Assembly (NCBI GenBank): GCA_035650255.1
Contig: DASRIA010000065.1
Coordinates: forward strand, 1 to 57,884
Direction: 5' to 3'
DNA from: DASRIA01 sp035650255
GTDB lineage: Bacteria; Actinomycetota; Thermoleophilia; Solirubrobacterales; JBBDJG01
DNA length: 57,884 nucleotides
The stretch's first letter is position 1; each line of letters begins with the position of its first letter. Shown piece by piece: positions 1 to 8,708 of this stretch. The notes beneath the pieces are model-generated. The model ran no database searches, was not told the DNA's origin, and worked only from the letters and a program-made list of their open reading frames with translations. Made by a program: the position numbers and the translations under genes.

Positions 1-1508
1 TCGGCGGCTGGCGCGCGCGGCGCGACGCGCGCTCGGTGCTGGTCGTCGGCGCGGGCGACGGCGGCCGGCTGCTGCTGCGCGAGATCCTCCGCAACCCCGA
101 CCTCGGGCTGCGTCCGGTCGGCTTCGTCGACGACGACGAGCGCAAGCAGAGCGCGCGGATCGACCGCGGGCTCGAGGTCCTGGGCACGACGTTCGACCTG
201 CCGCGCGTGCTCGAGGACGTCGAGCCCGACGAGGTGCTGATCGCGATCCCGTCGGCGCCCGGCACCCTGCGCGCCCGGGTGGTCAGCGCCTGCCGCGCCC
301 GCGGCGTGCCGGTGCGGACGATGCCGACGGTCTTCGAGCTGCTCCAGAACGGCGCCCAGCTCGTCCGCCAGGTGCGCGAGGTGCGCGTCGAGGACGTGCT
401 CGGCCGCGCGCCCGTGCGGATGGAGACAGAGCTGACCGGCGGCTACCTGACCGGCCGCTGCGTGCTCGTCACCGGCGCCGGCGGCTCGATCGGCGCCGAG
501 CTGTGCCGCCAGATCGCCCGGGTGCGGCCGCAGCGGCTCGTGCTGATCGACCACGCGGAGGACAACCTGTTCGAGATCGAGCGGGAGCTGATCCGCGACC
601 GTCACTTCACGGCCTGCGAGTCGATCCTGGCCGACTGCAAGGAGGCGGACCGGATGCGGGACGTGATGCAGCGCTTCCGCCCCGACGTGGTGTTCCACGC
701 AGCCGCCTACAAGCACGTCTCGCTGACCGAGGAGAACCCGCTCGAGGCGGTCCGCAACAACGCGATCGGCACCCGCGTGTGCGCGCTCGCCGCGGCGGAG
801 GTCGGGACACAGCGGTTCGTGCTGGTGTCGACCGACAAGGCCGTCAACCCGGAGAACGCGCTCGGGGCGTCGAAGGCGATGGCGGAGTGGGTCGTGGAGG
901 CGCTCGGGCACCGGCATCCCGGTACGGTGTTCTGCTCCGTGCGGTTCGGGAACGTGCTCGGCTCCAGCGGCAGCGTGGTGCCGCTCTTCCGCAGGCAGAT
1001 CGAGCAGGGCGGTCCGGTGACCGTCACCGACCCCGAAATGCAGCGATATTTCATGACGATTCCCGAGTCCGTGCAGCTGATCATCAGGGCCGGCCGCCTC
1101 GCCGCCGGCGGCGAGACCTACGTGCTCGAGATGGGTGAGCAGGTGAAGATCATCGACCTGGCGCGCAACATGATCAGGCTCTCCGGGCAGGACCCCGACG
1201 AGGTGCCGATCGAGATCGTCGGACGCCGGGCGGGCGAGAAGCTGCGCGAGGAGCTCTTCCACGCGGCGGAGCGCCCGGTGCCGACGGACGCCGACCGCAT
1301 CCTGCGTGCCGACCGCCCCGCCCTGGATCCTGAGTGGGTGGACTCGGTGTTCGAACGCGTCGAGCAGCTGGTCGCACGCCGCGACGAGGCTTTTCTGGCA
1401 CAGACGCTGGGCGAGCTTGCCCGGGAGGCGTTCGGCGACTCCGGCCGCGCGACCGAGGTGGACGCAGGTCCGGACGTGAAGGCCGCCAGCACCATCGTGG
1501 CCAAGTAA
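1..1508 (+). CDS. FlaA1/CapD-type nucleotide-sugar 4,6-dehydratase/epimerase, 5-prime truncated
   Basis: The reading frame is open from base 3, with no stop before the GTG at 36, so the gene begins outside the window. The visible part has a first Rossmann-like stretch (VVGAGDGG), then a second NAD-binding motif (VTGAGGSIGAE, about residue 146 counted from 36) and the conserved STDKAVNPENALGASK segment. Family members of about 600 residues carry an N-terminal membrane region, which is missing here because of the window edge. They act on UDP-N-acetylhexosamines to make precursors for glycans. The residue between the NP and GASK elements is Leu, where FlaA1 has Tyr and CapD/PglF has Met. It sits first in a surface-polysaccharide cluster, which fits this role; the exact substrate is unknown. 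Confidence 0.9.
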   Translation, partial: GGWRARRDARSVLVVGAGDGGRLLLREILRNPDLGLRPVGFVDDDERKQSARIDRGLEVLGTTFDLPRVLEDVEPDEVLIAIPSAPGTLRARVVSACRARGVPVRTMPTVFELLQNGAQLVRQVREVRVEDVLGRAPVRMETELTGGYLTGRCVLVTGAGGSIGAELCRQIARVRPQRLVLIDHAEDNLFEIERELIRDRHFTACESILADCKEADRMRDVMQRFRPDVVFHAAAYKHVSLTEENPLEAVRNNAIGTRVCALAAAEVGTQRFVLVSTDKAVNPENALGASKAMAEWVVEALGHRHPGTVFCSVRFGNVLGSSGSVVPLFRRQIEQGGPVTVTDPEMQRYFMTIPESVQLIIRAGRLAAGGETYVLEMGEQVKIIDLARNMIRLSGQDPDEVPIEIVGRRAGEKLREELFHAAERPVPTDADRILRADRPALDPEWVDSVFERVEQLVARRDEAFLAQTLGELAREAFGDSGRATEVDAGPDVKAASTIVAK

Positions 1509-1512
1509 GTCA

Positions 1513-2271
1513 GTGGAACTCGTTGAGCGCGTAGGCTCGTATGTCGGGTTCGCCGCCTTCCTGGGGCTGGCGATCCTGGCACTCCTGTATTTCTCGCAGG
1601 CACGTGACGTGCGCCGGCTGCGCGACTGGGCCGGCCGCGCTCCGGAACGGGCTGTCGAGCTGGAACAGGGCGATCGCGCGACCGAGGTCGCGCCCGCGAC
1701 CCCCGCGGCGCAGCACTCGCTGCCCGCCACGCCCTTCTCCCAGGCGAGCGAGCCGCGCAAGCGAAAACCGCTTCGCGAGCGGATCCGCAACGTCCACATC
1801 CCCTATGCGCGCTACATCGCGATGGGCGCCGCCGGCCTGCTGGTCGCGGGCGGCGTGGCGTTCGGCGTGATCCAGCTGACCGGCGACGACGGCGGCACCA
1901 CGGCATCGACCACCAACTCGGACCGCGGGGAGGACCGGTCCCAGAACGGGCGCCAGGACCGCCGCCAGGCGGCCAACGTCGACCCGTCTCAGGTCACCGT
2001 CGCCGTCCTGAACGGCACCACCGTGCAGGGGCTGGCCGCGCAGGTGGCAGAGGAGGCGACGGCCGGCGGCTTCACGCCCGGGACGACCGGCAACGCGGCG
2101 CGCGTCGATCAGACCGAGTCCGAGGTCCTCTACCGGCCCGGCCAGGCACGCGCAGCGCGCGCGGTCGCGAACCGGCTCGGCATCAACCGGACCGGGCCGG
2201 TCGATTCGGTCAACCAGGAGATCGCCGGCTCGTTCGATGTCGTGGTCCTGGTCGGTACGGACAGACAGTAA
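1513..2271 (+). CDS. Membrane protein with C-terminal LytR_C domain
   Basis: 252 residues, GTG start four bases after the previous stop. A hydrophobic segment lies near residues 9-27 and a second near 100-123; the region between is Arg/Pro-rich. The C-terminal third (about 157-250) begins VTVAVLNGTT and ends FDVVVLVG, the pattern of the LytR C-terminal (LytR_C) domain that in actinobacteria accompanies LytR-CpsA-Psr proteins attaching glycans to the cell wall. There is no LCP catalytic domain here, so this is a stand-alone LytR_C protein. Its place inside the polysaccharide cluster supports a wall or glycan role. The biochemical function is not established. Confidence 0.85.
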   Translation: MELVERVGSYVGFAAFLGLAILALLYFSQARDVRRLRDWAGRAPERAVELEQGDRATEVAPATPAAQHSLPATPFSQASEPRKRKPLRERIRNVHIPYARYIAMGAAGLLVAGGVAFGVIQLTGDDGGTTASTTNSDRGEDRSQNGRQDRRQAANVDPSQVTVAVLNGTTVQGLAAQVAEEATAGGFTPGTTGNAARVDQTESEVLYRPGQARAARAVANRLGINRTGPVDSVNQEIAGSFDVVVLVGTDRQ

Positions 2272-2297
2272 CGGCCGTTCTGCGCGCAGAACGGCCG
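2272..2297 (+). terminator. Perfect 26-base palindrome right after a stop codon
   Basis: The 26 bases directly after the TAA stop form a perfect palindrome with core TTCTGCGCGCAGAA; as RNA it makes an 11-bp stem with a 4-base loop. No U tract follows, so termination is plausible but unproven. The same TTCTGCG/CGCAGAA core occurs in the hairpin at 55782-55803. Confidence 0.6.
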
Positions 2298-2319
2298 GTT
2301 CGCGGCGGGATGGAATGGC

Positions 2320-4101
2320 GTGAGTCGTCTTAGGCGCCCGGCCGCCGTGCCGGTCCTGGTCTTCGCCGGTCTCGTCGTCGCGACGTTCGCAGCGTTCTTC
2401 GTCACCACCCGGCTCAAGCGGGCGGCGCCGGTGATCGAGCAGCTCACCTTCCGGCGCAGCTTCTCCCCCAACGGGGACGGGCGCTTCGACACGGCGGTGT
2501 TCGCATTCCGGCTGCGACGCTCCGACGAGGCGACGGTGTCGATCGTCACGCGGGACGGCGACGAGGTGCGCACCCTGGTCGAAGACGTCTTCCTGGAACG
2601 CCGGCGCAGCCACCGGTTTCACTGGGACGGGCGCGACGACGCCGGCGGCATCGCTCCCGACGGGGAGTACCACCTGCGCGTCGGGCTTCGCAGCCAGGGC
2701 CGCACGGTCACGTCGTCGCGCAAGTTGTTCCTCGACACCGCGCCGCCGCGGATGGTCGTGCGGTACGTGTCGCCGGACTCGATCTCGCCGGACGGCGCGG
2801 GCCGTGCGAACAGCGCGGTCCTGCGCTTCACCGGCCCGTCGCGGCGGGCGCGGCTGCTCGTGTATCGCACGGACCTGGCCGCGCCGCGAATGGTCGCGCG
2901 GCGCGAGATCGCGCGCGGCGAGACGACCGTGCGATGGGACGGGCGCGTGACCGGGGGCCGGGCGGCGCCGACCGGCGCCTACCTGCTGGTCGTGCGCGCG
3001 CAGGACGCCGCGGGCAACGTGGGCCCGCGGCGCGTGCCGCCTCCGCGCCGCGCGGTGCGCGGTAACCCGGGGCTGGCCGTCACCTACGTCGCCGCCAGCG
3101 GGCCCGACGTCGTGCGAGCCGGCACGGTCGCCCAGTTCAACGTGGCGACGGACGGGCGCCGGTACCGCTGGAGCGTGCGGCGGCTCGGGGCCCGGCGCAG
3201 CTCTGCGCGCGGTAGAGGGCGGTCGGCCACGCTCGCGGTGCGCGCCCCGCGCGGCCGCTCGGGTGTCGCGCTGCTCAGCGTGCGCGTCGGACAGCGCCGG
3301 TACACGACGCCCTTCGCGGTGCGCGGCAGGCGCGATCGACGGGTGACCGTGGTGCTCCCGGCGGCCAGCTGGCAGGCGCGCAACCGCACCGAGCGCGACG
3401 GCGACGGCTACCCGGACGTGTTGCCCGGGCAGCGGCGCGTCGACGTGCGGCGCGCGTTCGCAGGGGACGGCCTGCCGCCGGGGTTCGTGCCCGACCAGTC
3501 CGGCGTGCTCCAGTTCCTCGACCGCGAGCGGCTGCGCTACGACATCACGACCGACCTCGAGCTGGCGCAGACCGGGGCGGATGCGCTTGCCCAGGACGGC
3601 GTGCTGTATGCCGGCGCGCCGCGGTTCGCTCCCCGGCGGGTCCAGCGGATGCTCTCCGCCTACGTGGAAGGAGGCGGCCGCCTCGCCTGGATCGGCCGTC
3701 ACGGCTTCGAGTGGAGCGTCGCCGTCGTCACCGACAGCCGCGGGCGCCCACGGGAGCTCACGGCGCCGCGCCGCGCGCGCCGCACGCCGTTCGGCGAGCG
3801 CCTGCGCCTCGAGCGCCAACCAGCCCCGGTCGCGGTCCTGGTCGACCAGACGCGGTTCTTTGCGAACGTGCCGCCGGTGTTCGGCCCGTTCGGCCCGCTC
3901 GAGGAGTCGATCGGGCTGCTGCGCGGGGCGCGCGTGCTCGCCGCCGCCGGCACAGGGGCCGAGCGCGCGGCGCTGGTCGTCTACCGACAGGGGGACGGCG
4001 TCGTGGCACGTGTCGGCATCGACGGGTTCGGCCGCGCGCTTGCAACCTCCCCCGCCGCCGAGCGGATAATGCGACGGCTATGGGTCCTGCTCTCGCGGTA
4101 G
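2320..4101 (+). CDS. Anchored extracytoplasmic protein with FlgD-like Ig domains
   Basis: 593 residues, GTG start. One N-terminal membrane segment (about 7-30) is followed by a probable outside part. Residues about 45-145 contain SPNGDGRFDTAV and WDGRDDAGG, typical of FlgD-type Ig folds; a second copy at about 150-240 has WDGRVTGGRAAPTGAYLL. The last 250 residues (VVLPAASWQARN onward) resemble the C-terminal part of the N,N-dimethylformamidase beta-subunit-like family, which has a ThuA/glutamine-amidotransferase-like fold; no catalytic triad is evident to me. The 3-prime end overlaps the next gene by 22 bases. A surface or export accessory role within the glycan cluster is inferred. Confidence 0.75.
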   Translation: MSRLRRPAAVPVLVFAGLVVATFAAFFVTTRLKRAAPVIEQLTFRRSFSPNGDGRFDTAVFAFRLRRSDEATVSIVTRDGDEVRTLVEDVFLERRRSHRFHWDGRDDAGGIAPDGEYHLRVGLRSQGRTVTSSRKLFLDTAPPRMVVRYVSPDSISPDGAGRANSAVLRFTGPSRRARLLVYRTDLAAPRMVARREIARGETTVRWDGRVTGGRAAPTGAYLLVVRAQDAAGNVGPRRVPPPRRAVRGNPGLAVTYVAASGPDVVRAGTVAQFNVATDGRRYRWSVRRLGARRSSARGRGRSATLAVRAPRGRSGVALLSVRVGQRRYTTPFAVRGRRDRRVTVVLPAASWQARNRTERDGDGYPDVLPGQRRVDVRRAFAGDGLPPGFVPDQSGVLQFLDRERLRYDITTDLELAQTGADALAQDGVLYAGAPRFAPRRVQRMLSAYVEGGGRLAWIGRHGFEWSVAVVTDSRGRPRELTAPRRARRTPFGERLRLERQPAPVAVLVDQTRFFANVPPVFGPFGPLEESIGLLRGARVLAAAGTGAERAALVVYRQGDGVVARVGIDGFGRALATSPAAERIMRRLWVLLSR

Positions 4102-5627
4102 GCGCCGCCGCGCCCAAGGCCGGGATCGCGCTGGCGGCCCTCGCGGCCGCGGGCGTCCTGGTCGACCGCGATCCGCGCCGCCGCTGCGCCTGGATGGCGC
4201 TCGCGCTGGCGCTGGCGGCGGTGATCCTCGTCGATCACATCGCGGACACCGACCAGTGGCACGCCGTGACCGACAACGGCGTGCGCTTCGCCGGCCTGTG
4301 CACGGCGGCCGTCTTGACGGTGGGGCTGCTGGCGTCCGTCTTCCTCACCCGGCCCCACCGCCTGCCGGTGGCGGTCGTGGCCGTGCTGCCGTTCCGCGTG
4401 CCCGTCGAGGCCGCCGGCACCACGTCCAACCTGCTGGTACCGCTCTATCTGGTGATCGCGGCGGGTTGCGTCGCGTTCGTCTGGCGGAGCTGGCGGGAGC
4501 GGCCCGCGCCGCAGGAGGACCCGGCGCGCCCGCTGACCCTCGCGCTGGCCGTGTTCCTGGTGCTGTACGCGCTCCAGGCGCTGTACTCGCGCGACTTCGA
4601 CACCGCGCTGGAACAGGTCGTGTTCTTCTTCGTCCCGTTCGCGCTGCTGTTCGCCCTGCTGCGCGAGGTGGAGTGGACGCGCGAGGTGGTCCTCACTTGC
4701 CTGGGCGTGCTGGTGGTGCTGGCGCTCGTCTTCTGCGCGATCGGGTTCTGGGAGTACGGCCGCCGCGAGCTGTTCTGGAACCCCAAGGTGATCGCGGCCA
4801 ACCAGTTCGAGTCCTACTTCCGCGTGAACTCCGTCTTCTGGGATCCGAACGTGTACGGCCGGTTCCTGGGGCTCGTGATGACCGCGGTGGCGGCGTTCCT
4901 GCTCTGGACCCGCCGCCCGCAGATCGCGCTCGGCGCGGGGGCGGTGCTGGCCGTGCTCTGGGGAGGGCTGGTGCTCACGTTCTCGCAGTCGAGTTTCGCG
5001 GCCCTGCTGGCCGGGCTGGCAGTGCTGGCCGCGCTGCGCTGGGACATCCGCCGCACGGCCGTGGCGGCGGTAGCGGGAGTCGCCCTTGCGGCCGCCATCG
5101 CGGTCGCCTTCCAGGACACGCTGAAGATCGACCTGGGCAGCTCGTCCGGGCTGACTGAAGTGACGAGCGGCCGCTCCGACCTGATCGGCGGCGGTCTCGA
5201 GCTGTTCGCGAACCGGCCGCTGTACGGATACGGGTCCGGCTCGTTCGGGCGCGCCTACCGGCAGGAGCAGAAGGGCAACCAGCAGCAGGCGGTGTCGGCG
5301 TCACACACGATGCCGGTCACGGTGGCGGCCGAGCAGGGCCTGGTCGGGCTGGCCGCCTACCTCGGTGTCGTCGCGGCCGGATTGTTCGTGCTGTTCGGCG
5401 ACCGGGCGGCCGGGCGCATCGTCTCGCTGCGCGTGGCGCGGGCCGCGCTGGCCGCGATGTTCGTTGCGCTGCTCGTGCACACGATGGTCTACGCCGCGTT
5501 CCTGGAGGACCCGTTCACGTGGGTGATCCTCGCCGCAGGAGCGGCGCTCGCCCCGCTCGCGAAGCTCCGTGAGGAGCGCGTGCCCGCGGCCGCCCCCGTG
5601 GGCGACTCGCTTCCGGCGACCACCTGA
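4080..5627 (+). CDS. O-antigen ligase/Wzy-like polysaccharide polymerase
   Basis: 515 residues from the ATG at 4080, which overlaps the upstream gene by 22 bases; a GGATAAT-like hexamer lies just before it. The protein is almost wholly hydrophobic, with about 11 predicted membrane segments and one large outside loop (about residues 350-420) containing ELFANRPLYGYGSGSFG and a conserved HTMPVTVAAEQG segment, the pattern of the Wzy_C (O-antigen ligase) family. These enzymes polymerise or ligate undecaprenyl-linked oligosaccharides on the outer face of the membrane. Directly followed by the flippase with a 1-base overlap, so the two are co-translated. Polymerase versus ligase cannot be told from sequence. 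Confidence 0.88.
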   Translation: MGPALAVGAAAPKAGIALAALAAAGVLVDRDPRRRCAWMALALALAAVILVDHIADTDQWHAVTDNGVRFAGLCTAAVLTVGLLASVFLTRPHRLPVAVVAVLPFRVPVEAAGTTSNLLVPLYLVIAAGCVAFVWRSWRERPAPQEDPARPLTLALAVFLVLYALQALYSRDFDTALEQVVFFFVPFALLFALLREVEWTREVVLTCLGVLVVLALVFCAIGFWEYGRRELFWNPKVIAANQFESYFRVNSVFWDPNVYGRFLGLVMTAVAAFLLWTRRPQIALGAGAVLAVLWGGLVLTFSQSSFAALLAGLAVLAALRWDIRRTAVAAVAGVALAAAIAVAFQDTLKIDLGSSSGLTEVTSGRSDLIGGGLELFANRPLYGYGSGSFGRAYRQEQKGNQQQAVSASHTMPVTVAAEQGLVGLAAYLGVVAAGLFVLFGDRAAGRIVSLRVARAALAAMFVALLVHTMVYAAFLEDPFTWVILAAGAALAPLAKLREERVPAAAPVGDSLPATT

Positions 5628-7168
5628 TGACGGAGTTCCTCAGGCGGCTGGCCTCGACCGGCGCGGCCTACACCGCGTCGAGCGTGATCTCGAAGCTGTT
5701 CGCGGTCGCGCTGCTGCCGCTCTACACCCGTCACCTGACGCGCGCCGACTACGGCGCGGCCGAGGTGCTGCTGGCCGCCGTGGTGGCGCTCAGCATCTTC
5801 TTCCGGCTCGGAATCATCGAGGCGCTGCTGCGGTTCTATTACCAACGGGAGGACGAGCAGCCTTTGGACAGGGACCGCGTCGTCCGGTCAGCGGTTGCGT
5901 TCCTGATCATCGCGATCACCGTGGGGGCACTGCTCGTCGCCGCCTTTGCCGGACCTTTGTCGGAAGCGCTGCTCGACCGGCGCGACACGGAGCTGATGCT
6001 GATCGCGACGGGCGGGCTGTGGGTGTTCACGCTCTACGAGCTGATGATGGCCCTGTTCCGCCTCGACGAGCGGGCCCGCGCGTACTTCACCGCCAGCATC
6101 GCGAACGTGCTGCTGACGATCGCGCTGACGGTGTGGCTCGTGGTGGTCGCGGACGAGGGCGCGCGCGGCCTCCTGCTCGGCAACTTCGGCGGCTCCGCGG
6201 TGATCCTCGCGGTGCTGTTCTGGGTCCACCGCCGGCGGGTCGCGCTGGTGCCGTCGCCCGCGACCGTGCGGCCGATGCTGCGCTTCGGCCTGCCCACGAT
6301 GCCGGCCGAGCTGTCGCTGTATGCGCTCAACGTGATCGACCGCGTCGCGCTGGTGCGGCTCGCGGGGCTCGCGGAGGCCGGCCTCTACGCGCTCGCGGTC
6401 AAGTTCAGCCAGGTCGTGACCGTGGTGGTGCGCGCGTTCAACCTCGCATGGCCGCCGCTGGCGTACTCCATCCGCTCCGACGAGGACGCGCGGCGTGCGT
6501 ACTCCCTGGTCGTGACGTACTACCTGCTGGTCTCCTTCACGATCGTGCTCGCCGTGTCGCTCGAGGCGCGCTGGATCGTGCGCGCGCTCGCCGCGCCCGA
6601 GTTCTTCGACGCCTACGAGGCGGTGCCGCTGGTCGCGACGGGGGTGGCGCTGTATGCGCTGTACCTGGTCCTGTCCGTGGCGGTCGGCCGGGTGGGGCGC
6701 ACTGAATACAACTTCCCGGTCACCGGAGCGGCGCTCGCGGTCAACGTGGGCCTCAACCTGGTCCTGATCCCGCCCTACGGGATCGTGGGAGCGGGCATCG
6801 CACTGGTCGTGGCGTACCTCGTGATGGTCGGCCTGATGTACGCCGTCACGCGGCGCGTGTTCCCACTCGGGCTGGAGTGGGGGCGGATCGCGAGGATCGT
6901 GGCCTTTGCCGCGGCGCTGTTCGCCGCGGGTGAGCTGCTGCTGCCGGACTCGGGGGCGGTGGGGCTCCTGGCCCGCGCGGCGCTCGTGCCGCTGTTCTGG
7001 GCGCTGCTGTACGGGACGGGTTTCTTCCACTCCGCCGAGCTGGCGCAGCTGCGCGCGATCCGCGACCGGGTGCGCGTTGCGCTGGTGCGGTCAGGGGAGG
7101 CGCCGCAGGACCTGGAAGCCCTGCGCAGCCGCACGGAGCTGATGGACGAGGTGCACGACGCCCAGTAG
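5627..7168 (+). CDS. Wzx-like polysaccharide flippase (MOP superfamily)
   Basis: 513 residues starting at the ATG that overlaps the upstream TGA by one base. Twelve to fourteen hydrophobic segments span the length. The N-terminal pattern (ASSVISKLFAVALLPLYTRH) and the middle FGLPTMPAELSLYALNVIDR match the polysaccharide transporter branch of the MOP (multidrug/oligosaccharidyl-lipid/polysaccharide) superfamily. Such proteins flip undecaprenyl-linked repeat units outward, feeding the neighbouring Wzy-like enzyme. The last 78 bases overlap antiparallel with the CDP-alcohol phosphotransferase gene on the other strand. The C-terminus (about 470-513) is hydrophilic. Confidence 0.92.
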   Translation: MTEFLRRLASTGAAYTASSVISKLFAVALLPLYTRHLTRADYGAAEVLLAAVVALSIFFRLGIIEALLRFYYQREDEQPLDRDRVVRSAVAFLIIAITVGALLVAAFAGPLSEALLDRRDTELMLIATGGLWVFTLYELMMALFRLDERARAYFTASIANVLLTIALTVWLVVVADEGARGLLLGNFGGSAVILAVLFWVHRRRVALVPSPATVRPMLRFGLPTMPAELSLYALNVIDRVALVRLAGLAEAGLYALAVKFSQVVTVVVRAFNLAWPPLAYSIRSDEDARRAYSLVVTYYLLVSFTIVLAVSLEARWIVRALAAPEFFDAYEAVPLVATGVALYALYLVLSVAVGRVGRTEYNFPVTGAALAVNVGLNLVLIPPYGIVGAGIALVVAYLVMVGLMYAVTRRVFPLGLEWGRIARIVAFAAALFAAGELLLPDSGAVGLLARAALVPLFWALLYGTGFFHSAELAQLRAIRDRVRVALVRSGEAPQDLEALRSRTELMDEVHDAQ

Positions 7169-7999
7169 GCCGACCAGCACCTCGCGGCCGGTCACGTGGT
7201 CGATGACGGGGTACTCGCCGTCGAGGCCGCCCAGCACGAGGTCGATGCCCACGAACAGGGTGAGCAGGTTCACGAAGCCGGGGAACACGAGCAGCTGCCC
7301 GAGGCTGGTCCACCGGCGCCACAGCAGGGTGGTGCCCTCGGCGCCGGCGCGCCGCCCGCGGTAGTCCCCTTCGAGGTCGAGCCGCTCGGGGTCGCCGCCC
7401 TGGCGCGCAAGCACGGCGCGCAGGAAGTCCGGCGAGCCGCGCAGCTCCGGCTTGTCCCGGTACAGGCCGAGCAGCACGTGGTCGCGCGCGGAGTAGGCCA
7501 CGCGCACGACGTTCAGGATGGCGACCACTGCCGCGAGCAGCAGCCAGTCGTGCCCGCTCTGCGTGTAAGCGCCGTAGGCGACGGCCCCGATGGCGATCGC
7601 CGGCACGTAGTAGTGCCCGATCCAGTCCAGGTACGCGCCGCCGGCGCTCGTCGGTGTGCCTTCCACCTGCGCCCGGTAGCGCGCGATCTCGCCGTCGGAG
7701 AAGTCGACGACGAACGACAGCTGCAGCAGCGCGAGCCCCGCGACCAGCACCCAGAAGTGGTTCGAGGCCAGCATCAGGGCGCCCGCCACGCCGATCAGGA
7801 TCCCGCCGATCGTGACCGTGTTGGCGCTCATGCGCGTGTGCAGGAGCAGCCACGTGATCTGGATCGACAGCTTCCGGATCACCACGGCATAGGCGTTGCG
7901 GAAGTCGCGCGGGGCCTCGGGATCCCGGCCCTCACCGCCGCAGATCGCCTCCAGCTCGCGAATGGAGGGGACGGGCATGACCGATACTTTCCCAGCCAT
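7091..7999 (-). CDS. CDP-alcohol phosphotransferase family membrane enzyme
   Basis: 302 residues. Several membrane segments and the CDP-alcohol signature begin D99-x2-D102-G103-x2-A106-R107, followed by G121-x3-D125. The last expected Asp is His129, and the spacing between R107 and G121 is longer than the usual 8-9 residues. Family members join a CDP-linked alcohol or lipid to another alcohol in or at the membrane, releasing CMP. I chose the ATG at 7999 because AGGAAG lies 7 bases before it; a second ATG at 7978 is possible. The 5-prime end overlaps the divergent cytidylyltransferase gene, and the 3-prime end overlaps the flippase gene by 78 bases. The substrate may be a small phospho-alcohol rather than a phospholipid. 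Confidence 0.85.
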   Translation of the reverse strand: MAGKVSVMPVPSIRELEAICGGEGRDPEAPRDFRNAYAVVIRKLSIQITWLLLHTRMSANTVTIGGILIGVAGALMLASNHFWVLVAGLALLQLSFVVDFSDGEIARYRAQVEGTPTSAGGAYLDWIGHYYVPAIAIGAVAYGAYTQSGHDWLLLAAVVAILNVVRVAYSARDHVLLGLYRDKPELRGSPDFLRAVLARQGGDPERLDLEGDYRGRRAGAEGTTLLWRRWTSLGQLLVFPGFVNLLTLFVGIDLVLGGLDGEYPVIDHVTGREVLVGLLGVVHLVHQLRAAAQGFQVLRRLP

Positions 8000-8708
8000 G
8001 ACGGTTCTTCCTGTCGTCTACCTCGCCGCGGGTGAAGGCCGTCGCCTGCGTCCGCTGACCGACGCCGCTCCCAAGGCGCTGCTCGACGTGGGCGGCGTCT
8101 CGCTTGCGGAGCGCGCGCTGTCCAGCCTGCGCGCCGCCGGCGTCGACGAGGTGGTGGCCGTCACGGGACACGCGCGCGAGGAGCTGCGGGCGCTCGGCGG
8201 CCTCGTCACGGCGGAGCGCTTCAACCCGCACTTCGCAGAGCACGGCAACGTGTACTCGCTGTGGTGCGCGCGCGACGTGGTCGCGCGCGGGTGCTACGTC
8301 GTGAACTCCGACGTGCTGTTCGAGGACGCGATCGCGCGGGCGCTGGTGGCCGCGCACGGCTCTGCCGTGCTGTGCGCCTCCGACCACGGCGTGGACGCCG
8401 AGTCGATGAAGGCGGTGGCCCGGGACGGGCGGCTGGAGGCTCTCAGCAAGGAGGCTCCGGTCGGCCCATACCCCGAGTACATCGGGCTGGCCCGGATCGA
8501 CCCGGCGCACGGGCCGCAGCTGGCAGACGTGCTCGAGCGCTTCGTCGTGGAGGGCCCGCGCGACGTCTATTACGAGGATGCGATCCAGGAGCTGGCCGCC
8601 GCCGTTCCGGTCGGGCTCGTCCCGGTGGACGGGCTGGCCTGGATCGAGATCGACGACCACGAGGACCTCGCGCAGGCGCGCGGCGAGGTGCTCGGCCGCG
8701 TCGCATGA
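7977..8708 (+). CDS. LicC-like nucleotidyltransferase (CTP:phospho-alcohol type)
   Basis: 243 residues from the ATG at 7977, chosen because GGAGGGG (7964-7970) sits at ideal spacing; the later ATG at 7998 has no ribosome site. The protein opens with the nucleotidyltransferase motif VYLAAGEGRRLRPLT and has PKALLDVGG, the pattern of RmlA/LicC/inositol-1-phosphate cytidylyltransferase enzymes; NSDVLF (about residue 105) supplies the metal-binding Asp. Such enzymes activate phosphocholine, inositol-1-phosphate or similar with CTP. Its 4-base ATGA overlap with the glycerol-1-phosphate dehydrogenase gene and its head-to-head pairing with the CDP-alcohol enzyme point to a CDP-activated phospho-alcohol as product. 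Confidence 0.85.
   Translation: MTDTFPAMTVLPVVYLAAGEGRRLRPLTDAAPKALLDVGGVSLAERALSSLRAAGVDEVVAVTGHAREELRALGGLVTAERFNPHFAEHGNVYSLWCARDVVARGCYVVNSDVLFEDAIARALVAAHGSAVLCASDHGVDAESMKAVARDGRLEALSKEAPVGPYPEYIGLARIDPAHGPQLADVLERFVVEGPRDVYYEDAIQELAAAVPVGLVPVDGLAWIEIDDHEDLAQARGEVLGRVA

Noticed and set aside
1510..3819. A 769-residue minus-strand open frame across the LytR_C and Ig-domain genes
   Set aside because: Low-complexity Arg/Gly/Pro sequence without motifs; the plus-strand frames have recognisable domains and overlapping starts.
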